A stretch of 64,000 nt of DNA from Escarpia spicata (Eukaryota; Annelida; Polychaeta; Sabellida; Siboglinidae). This document shows, piece after piece, positions 57,773 through 64,000 of the stretch (within the stretch, counting starts at the first letter, position 1; each line of letters starts with the position of its first letter). The notes beneath the pieces are model-generated. The model was not told where the DNA came from, did not search any database, and worked only from the letters and a program-made list of their open reading frames with translations. Made by a program: the position numbers and the translations under genes. The stretch is taken from contig OZ023208.1 in NCBI GenBank assembly GCA_963995525.1, forward strand, positions 27,118,999 to 27,182,998. The letters are read 5' to 3'.

Positions 57773-59689
57773 GGGTACAGTACATCCAGATGGAATATTA
57801 GGTACAAAATTTGCTAATCCATAAAAAAACCTGGTGATCCCAAAACCCCTATAAATTTCAAGACCTCGAAATAAAGACTATAAAAATGTGCAATGCCAAA
57901 TTGGCCTTCAGGTAATTTGTTGTATCTGCTCTGCTCACCTGACAAAAATCAGGGTCAATCTTTATTCATGCTACAATGAGCCGTCAAAGCTCATTTTCGG
58001 GCAAATATCGCATTAATAAGCATGTCTTTGTACACGATATCACCAATTAGATCATCAGCCTCCATGGGAAAGTGTCAAGAGTATATTCAAAGTAAACTGT
58101 CATTGGAAGCAAACGTGTGGTCGAATTTGCTGAATAAATGAAGAATTTCCACGCCAAAATGGTATCGTCATCAGCAGCACTAGGAAGCCCTTTTCTACAT
58201 CAATTAACCAATGGACAGCAATGATCTGATTATTTCCGAGACATTGATGTCATCATTATATTTTGATAATCCAATTGCAAAAATCAAGTGGGCATCTGAA
58301 CATTGCCAAAATGAGTCTTTCAATCAGGACATCCTGGGCATTACTTCAGTCGTGGCGAGTACAACCAGCAACTCACTTATTGACGTAACCTAGTGGTTTT
58401 CTCTTGTCATTAAGAAGTGCAAGCATAGTATGCTCTCGATATTTATTTTATTCGATATTTATTTTACTAGACATTTATGCAGTGGCCTACCAGCAGTGAG
58501 TTGTCACAATCAGCAGCCCGGCAGAAGTTTGATTAGTGGGTTGGCTAGCAAGTTGTCACCTAGAATATGCTAGAACCAATGTTTTTCCATTAAAAATGTG
58601 GTAATCTGAACTGATAAGTGTACCAACAAAACTACTGTTCCAAGACTGATGCTAAATAGGACTAAAATGTGCCAAAATGAATGTTAGTACATGCACATTT
58701 CAATATTGTCAGAATATTCAATTTTGTCAGAATACATAATGTGACGATGTTAGTGTACATGTCAATGTAATCTTACATTATTACCACCAACGCAGACCTT
58801 CACCGAATCTGTCAAATAAGAATGCTGATTTTACATATGCAGAATTATGTCCCTGCATTGGGGTGTTTTACCCATTTGAGTAATGTCCAGGTACAAAATC
58901 ATAGTAGCGAAGACCACATTTTAAAAATGTCATCCTAAATCATAGACAAAGTTGTACAAATCACATTTATACTGACAAAACAAAACTGAAATAGTCACCT
59001 GGGTGTATGATGACTACTTCCATCATGATACGACACACCCTTTTACCACTGGCCAAGCCAATGCACACGCCTCCACTATGACCATCACATATTTATCATT
59101 CCATCATGATCGTGTTCAAGCTACACGCCCCCCACCTATTTCGTAATTTTAGTCAGTATGTCAAAGGTTACGTCATGGTATCCATTTAATATATTTAAAT
59201 TACTTCGACCGTACCGGTACGCCGTGACCTTTACAGTAATAATGAAGTTACAAATGAGTATCAAGTACGTCTACGATCAGCGTCGTCTACCACTAAACTC
59301 GGCGACGACGAAACCGAACCGTCAAGTGCTTCTGGCTCTGCTTGTAATTCCGGTGGTCAAGTCTCCAACACATTAATGAGAAAATAATGATTAAACTATG
59401 GACTATGTGAATTAAATGATGTATAACGATTCAGTTTGTGCTGCCGTCATACAAATGTACACGTTTAGATGCATTTCGTTGTGTTAACAGCTAAATGTTC
59501 ATTCGGGGGAGTTGCCGCTTCCATTCGCAAACATTCATGTCACCGGCTCACCGGCATGCTTTCCGCTATTTTTAGAACATTATACGACCAGTTGTCAATT
59601 AATATGTTAACAATTTCCACTAGTGTCAATAAGATATGGTGTGCCATCTAAAAGTCGACAAGCAGAATACTCACAGTAATTTCACATGA
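57773..59689. other. AT-rich stretch without recognised gene
   Basis: Only short frames (for example 58211-58393 and 59158-59376). Nothing supported. Confidence 0.5.
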
Positions 59690-59830
59690 AGCGAACACGG
59701 TGTGGAAATTGCAACAAACCGCCGAAGCAAGAACGCTAACCTCACACCACCGGCAATGGATCCAATGAGAGCATGCTCAGTAAAACCATGCCAGCGCGCA
59801 TGCGCCGTCTACCTACCTTCTTTGGAACCG
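59690..59830 (-). promoter_or_regulatory. Candidate promoter / 5' UTR region (NRF-1-like palindrome, CCAAT)
   Basis: GCGCATGCGC at 59796-59805 matches the NRF-1 consensus core. A CCAAT lies at 59762-59766, and the local GC content is well above the surroundings. On the minus strand a good splice donor, GAAG|GTAGGT, lies at about 59817. This could be a promoter and non-coding first exon for the elongase gene, 15 kb upstream of its first coding exon, or belong to an unseen gene. Inference only. Confidence 0.25.
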
Positions 59831-60522
59831 GGCTGAATCACTGATCTGTGTATAACTTATCTCGGAGTTATCTACTGAGGCAGAGATCAATGACCCGCGT
59901 TCGGCTTACCGTCTAATGGCGTACGTAGAACGGAATAGGTTCAACTTAAATGTGTTGCGCGGTAAATTTATACTTTTGTTAATATATTATTTAAAAGTCA
60001 ATATGGTGAACTGCAGGCTATATATATATTATGTAATAATAATTATTAACCGGCCTAGCTTAGATCTCGACATGATAATAACATTCTTCACAAATTAACA
60101 CAAATATGCACCTACTATAATTGCATCGTAATAACATCGTAGATTCCTAAACATAGCATAATATCAAAAACACTAATGCCAATAACTACATTACCAGTCT
60201 ACCCGTGAATGCGGAACGACAATGATATTTTCCAAAACAAAAACACTAAAACAAAATAACAATTAAAGTCATAGAACCAATTAAATTAATTAAGAAATCA
60301 AGACCAGAATCAATAAATTATTAATTTTAATTGACTATACAGAAATAACTGAATGCTTATTAAATGTTAATAATTAAGTTAATAATAATTAAATAATTAT
60401 AGCGATGCACGTACAAACTTTATGTTATTTATTCAACAAATAATATTGTATCGTGTCTAGTTAAATGGAAAATTTATTTATTTTTTAAATTGTTATGTTT
60501 AGAGTTCTCATAGGCGGATCCA

Positions 60523-60680
60523 GGGCCTGGTTTCATGAAACGGCTAAGAACGTTCTTAATGCTATGATGATTGTCTTAGTAAATGACGTGTTTTTTATAT
60601 ATAAGCGAACATAGGAGTTTATGCAAACATGTGATGCTAAGTAATTGCGTAACTTTAAGTACGCTTCATGAAACCGGCCC
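60523..60680. mobile_element. 158-bp MITE with GGGCC(T/G)GGTTTCATGAA termini
   Basis: Left end GGGCCTGGTTTCATGAAAC and right end, read on the other strand, GGGCCGGTTTCATGAAGC are inverted repeats. The interior is AT-rich with no coding capacity. Target duplication not clear. Confidence 0.7.
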
Positions 60681-60799
60681 CATGGGCCTGGGTGCACACG
60701 TGGCCACTATTATAATAGGCCTTTGGAATTTTGTCACGCTATGCCTGCGCCCGAGAAGCGTGCCTCCTAGAACTTTTGAAAGTGCCCCTCATTAGACAT

Positions 60800-61360
60800 T
60801 ATGTACGTCGCCGCGAAAAAATCCGACAGCAGCACACACACCATTCTTCCGTGTCGTGATTCTATAGCGCGACGGCGGAGTCGAACTGAAGCTCCGGCTC
60901 AGCCCACCCAATATGAATTTGGTTCGACTGCCAGTGGTTTTTGCGAACTTCAAGGAGAGGTGTGCAACTGGGGATTTGAGGGCCCTCCTAGACTATACCC
61001 TCTCCGAATCCGGCCCTGGTTCACCTCTATTACCAGTCCCTAAGTTGGAGATGTGCGATGGGTGCGTACGCACCCCACTCCCGCTCGACAATAGTTCCGC
61101 TTGGGTGAAAAGAGATCCGCTTGAATCTAAGCGAGTTTTGAGTTCTTTGCGAGCCTCAAGGGGGTGCAGTTAGGATGTTTGGGTTAGCTTCCAGGGGGTG
61201 CAGTTGGATATTGATGGTGAACCTCGAGGGGGTACAGATGGAGGTTTTTGGTGAGTCTGCAGTCGCAAATCGAAAAACGCTCCCCAAAACACACGCTATG
61301 GGCCTGATTACCCCATAAAGAAAAAAATCGTCATTGTACCCTTGCTGGGCATTTGGTCAT
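60800..61360. other. GC-richer stretch, coding status unknown
   Basis: Frames at 60801-61043 and 60913-61173 (plus) overlap. The second contains FANFKERCATGDLRALLDYT, which looks coding-like but matches no family I know. GAGGGGGT(A/G)CAG words repeat near 61157, 61197 and 61227, a short degenerate tandem repeat. Confidence 0.25.
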
Positions 61361-61385
61361 ATAGCATGTTGCATAAATGGAGAAT

Positions 61386-61470
61386 GTGTGTGCGTGACTG
61401 CGTACGTGCACGCGTGCGTGCGTGCTGCATGCGTGCTCGTACGTGTAGTGCATGTGTGTGCGCGAGCGAG
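61386..61470. repeat. (GTGC/GTGT)n microsatellite
   Basis: Runs of GTGTGCGTG, GTGCGTGCGTGC and TGTGTGTGCGCGAG. Confidence 0.85.
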
Positions 61471-61734
61471 CAAGCGTACGAATTCTAGTTAACACACATT
61501 AGATTCGTTATGTGTAAAGCTGAGCTGCCCGTCAAACTAGCCACAGAAGCGATTCAGCAATGGTAAATGCTCATAGTTACCTTAATTCTGTTTAGATTAC
61601 ATATCTTTTATTAATTCTAAACAGTTTAGTCATCTGCATGGAGCTTCGGGAGAGAGTTATTTCCAAGAGACGGGGTAGCCAAGTAAATCTCAACAAAGGA
61701 CATCGTGCGTGTGGGTTGCGCAGGGACGGAGGAA

Positions 61735-61975
61735 GTGAGGGAGGGGAGGACGGAGGGAGAGGGAGATAGAGCTAGAGAAAAAGAGAGCGAGAGAGAGGCA
61801 GACAGGCAGGCAAGCAGGCAGGCAGGCAGGCAGGCAGGCAGACAGGTAGACCGAGGAACAGACGGGCAGAGACATGTATATACATAATGGTCACCGTCAC
61901 GCATACACACACGCGCGAAAACGCACGCGCACACACAAACACACTCACTCTCACGCACGCACACGCACATGCACG
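61735..61975. repeat. Purine (GAGAGA), (CAGG)n and (AC)n compound microsatellite
   Basis: GAGGGAGAGGGAGA-type sequence passes into at least eight CAGG units near 61800-61845, then ACACACGC and CACGCACGC runs to about 61975. Open frames here (for example 61626-61970 minus) are low-complexity shadows. Confidence 0.9.
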
Positions 61976-62559
61976 GTTAGGAAAACACATCCTCGCGAGA
62001 TGCGTGGCGCTGCTGGTTATATCAGTCTCAGTATCCTTGCGAAATGCTGTAGATTCGGCCAATACAACAGTCTCCCTTATCCGACTCTATCTCGCTCACC
62101 TTTGTGAACTCGCCAAGAACAGATCTTGTGAGGGGCGAGTGCTGCCATCTCACGGCGCCTGGATAATGTAGGCTAGTTGCCTACCAGATTCGGCTGTTTT
62201 GGTTTAGACTATTACACGTGGGCCCTAATGTTTAGGAAATAGAAGTCATTACTTGAATACACAAGCTGCTCGAGAGAATGGTCGAAAGGGTAATTATATT
62301 GGGATTGTCTGAAATCGCTGTCGTTTTCTTTCGTATTGGGCGCGAGCGGGCGACGAGGGCGTTTGCGCTGTTCACACGGTGGGGGTGGTACACAGTCACG
62401 ACCGGCGGAGTTTATTACGAGAAAAACTACATGATGATTCAGCTAACTTGTATACATTGCCTGGGGTATCTGCCAGGGGTAGTGTGGTCAAGCTACCAGT
62501 CCTGGTTTGAGTGGATGGGAAAACAGAGCATCATCTTTCTTTCTCTGGCATTTTATAAA

Positions 62560-63160
62560 CGATGGGGTTATAATAGCGGAGTTCAAACAAGAATTACAAG
62601 AAGTGGTGGGTGAATGGAAGGGGGTGTTCAAGAACCATAGACTGAGAATGAGCCTGGAAAAAAAACAGAAATGATGTGGGTTGGATACCAGATACATGAA
62701 TTGAACACCATTTTGGATGGCAAGGAGACCAAGTAAGTAGACGGTTTTGTGTAGCTTGGAGGAATTGTTACGGAGGACGAACATTCAGAGATAGATCGAG
62801 GTGAAACGTCGGATACAAGCGGGAGAAAGGTAGAGGAGTCATGGTGGACAGAAACATTGCAAAAAAAAACATGAAAGGGAAAGTCCTGAAAGCGTGTGTT
62901 ACACTGGCATACGTGTGTGACACGGAGACAGTGGTGTTGACAGAACAGCAGCAATAACAGCAACAGCTGCAAATTTGTGAGAAGACGTGGGTTCGAAAAA
63001 TAACAAGAACAAAGAGAGTGAACAAATGAAGGATGGACGACATGAGGAAAGAGGGTGGAAGCAATGCACAGCCTAAGATTGGTGAGACGCGAGAGGAGAC
63101 TGGGAAGCCACTTGGGAAGAATGGAAGCAGACACACTAGCACAGGGAACATAGGCGAACA
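62560..63160 (+). mobile_element. LINE fragment: RT thumb and C-terminal domain, frameshifted
   Basis: Plus-strand pieces in successive frames read FKQELQEVVGEWK, EMMWVGYQI, LYLGGIVTED-like words near 62740, VKRRIQAGE, KVEGVMVDRNIA, KMKGKVLKACV, TETVVLTEQQQQQLQICEKT and WVRKITRTKRVNK, ending in KPLGKNGSRHTST. The order and the VDRxIxxKxKGKVL and ALTEQQQxKLQxCE signatures are those found after the catalytic box in RTE-like endonuclease-RT retrotransposons. Truncated at the 5' side and dead. Confidence 0.8.
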
Positions 63161-64000
63161 GAAACATCGATGACGCAGGGAAAGTTAGATACCATGACTG
63201 AGGCAGGGGGCTTGCTCAAGGGGTGGATATAGAGATAAGGGAGATGGACGAGATGAACGGGGGAGGGTGACAGATGGAAAGAAGAAATTGCTGACAACGG
63301 CATAGCAGGGGGTGCAATGGCACCCGGATGCCGGTGCTGATGGGCGCCGAATTGGTCAACTTACCCACCAAGCGGAAAAACAATAGAGAGTTCAGAGAAC
63401 TGAAAAGAGTAAGTGTCCGGAACACTAACGGGGTCAGCCCACTGTTGGTTTTCCCATAGACGACCATGTTAACGTTTTCTCTGATTATAAGAAAACGTGA
63501 CCTATAAAATGTCTTAAACTTCTCACCTGCTGTTATCATCATCTCATTGACATGCCGATAGATTAAAAAAAAAAATTGCATACTTCCAGCTCTCGTAAAA
63601 TGCCTGTATATGTGACACCCGTCAATATTTACAAATGCCGGCAAGAATTACTCCGCAAACAGGACACACAGGCAAATTGCTGCCAAATATCCTTCCGCTT
63701 ATTCAGATCATCTAGAAATCCACCATTTTACAGTCAACACCTTCTACAATCACACATGAAAATCTCCCTACTCAAATGCACTTATGTCACAGCATGTGAA
63801 TTTTGTAAAAAATCATTTCTAAAAAATACACTGCATTTTTCTTCGTGCAACGGACAGGGAGTCTAACTAGAACATGACCCCTAACACGAGACGAGGGGCT
63901 GTTGGCCAAGCAGGAACTGAACGCCAAATTTTGCTTTCCGCTGAACAGACAACACGTATACTTATTTGTGTTTGTAATTTATAAATGCGTTCATTGTTTC
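63161..64000. other. Right-edge stretch without recognised gene
   Basis: Frames at 63216-63644 (minus, 142 codons) and 63576-63866 (plus, 96 codons) overlap on opposite strands and show no recognisable motif. The first is partly low-complexity serine/leucine-rich. Confidence 0.4.

Noticed and set aside
61626..62171. Several 60-114-codon frames on both strands
   Set aside because: They are translations of CAGG, GAGA and AC microsatellites.
62628..63167. 179-codon minus-strand frame
   Set aside because: It is the antisense shadow of the decayed LINE reverse transcriptase on the plus strand.
63216..63644. 142-codon minus-strand frame as a gene
   Set aside because: Serine/leucine-rich low-complexity stretches and overlap with another frame; no family recognised.

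Overview
The window is animal (metazoan) nuclear DNA. Four split genes with GT-AG introns can be recognised, embedded in AT-rich introns and spacers full of decayed transposons, SINEs and microsatellites. Protein matches, intron sizes and repeat types suggest an invertebrate, most likely a marine lophotrochozoan such as a mollusc. That placement is an inference, not something read directly.

Layout. (1) 1-99, minus: the start of a THAP-domain protein running off the left edge. (2) 3730-4365, plus: the last two coding exons of U2 snRNP A' (SNRPA1). Between these lie two direct copies of a ~620-650 bp repeat and clusters of a short inverted motif. (3) 7466-20328, minus: a NIMA-related kinase with a C-terminal RCC1 propeller (NEK8), 16 coding exons found. 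Its fifth intron has all the marks of a U12-type AT-AC intron, and its third intron holds a 15-unit, 61-bp minisatellite with a duplicated five-unit block. (4) 21272-27051, plus: NDUFB7, a complex I accessory subunit, complete in three exons and divergent from NEK8 across about 940 bp. Its first intron contains a palindromic MITE and a 996-bp element with perfect 16-bp terminal repeats and 5-bp target duplications. (5) 29602-44810, minus: a complete seven-exon ELOVL1/7-like fatty-acid elongase ending in a dilysine ER signal. Its introns host an 805-bp hAT-like element, a 1.8-kb element with nested MITEs, and LINE ends. (6) 45000-64000: no confident host gene. It contains a tRNA-Ser relic, a decayed endonuclease/reverse-transcriptase LINE followed by a tRNA-derived SINE, a Tc1-like element with TIRs and a dead transposase, a TTAA-flanked 904-bp element, a short MITE, microsatellites and a further LINE 3' end.

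The host genes are housekeeping types (splicing, ciliary kinase, respiratory chain, very-long-chain lipid synthesis) and show no sign of acting as a cluster. The two least expected signals are the U12 AT-AC intron in NEK8 and a group of non-autonomous DNA elements. The latter comprise one palindromic family present three times and two elements whose ends carry arrays of short inverted motifs.
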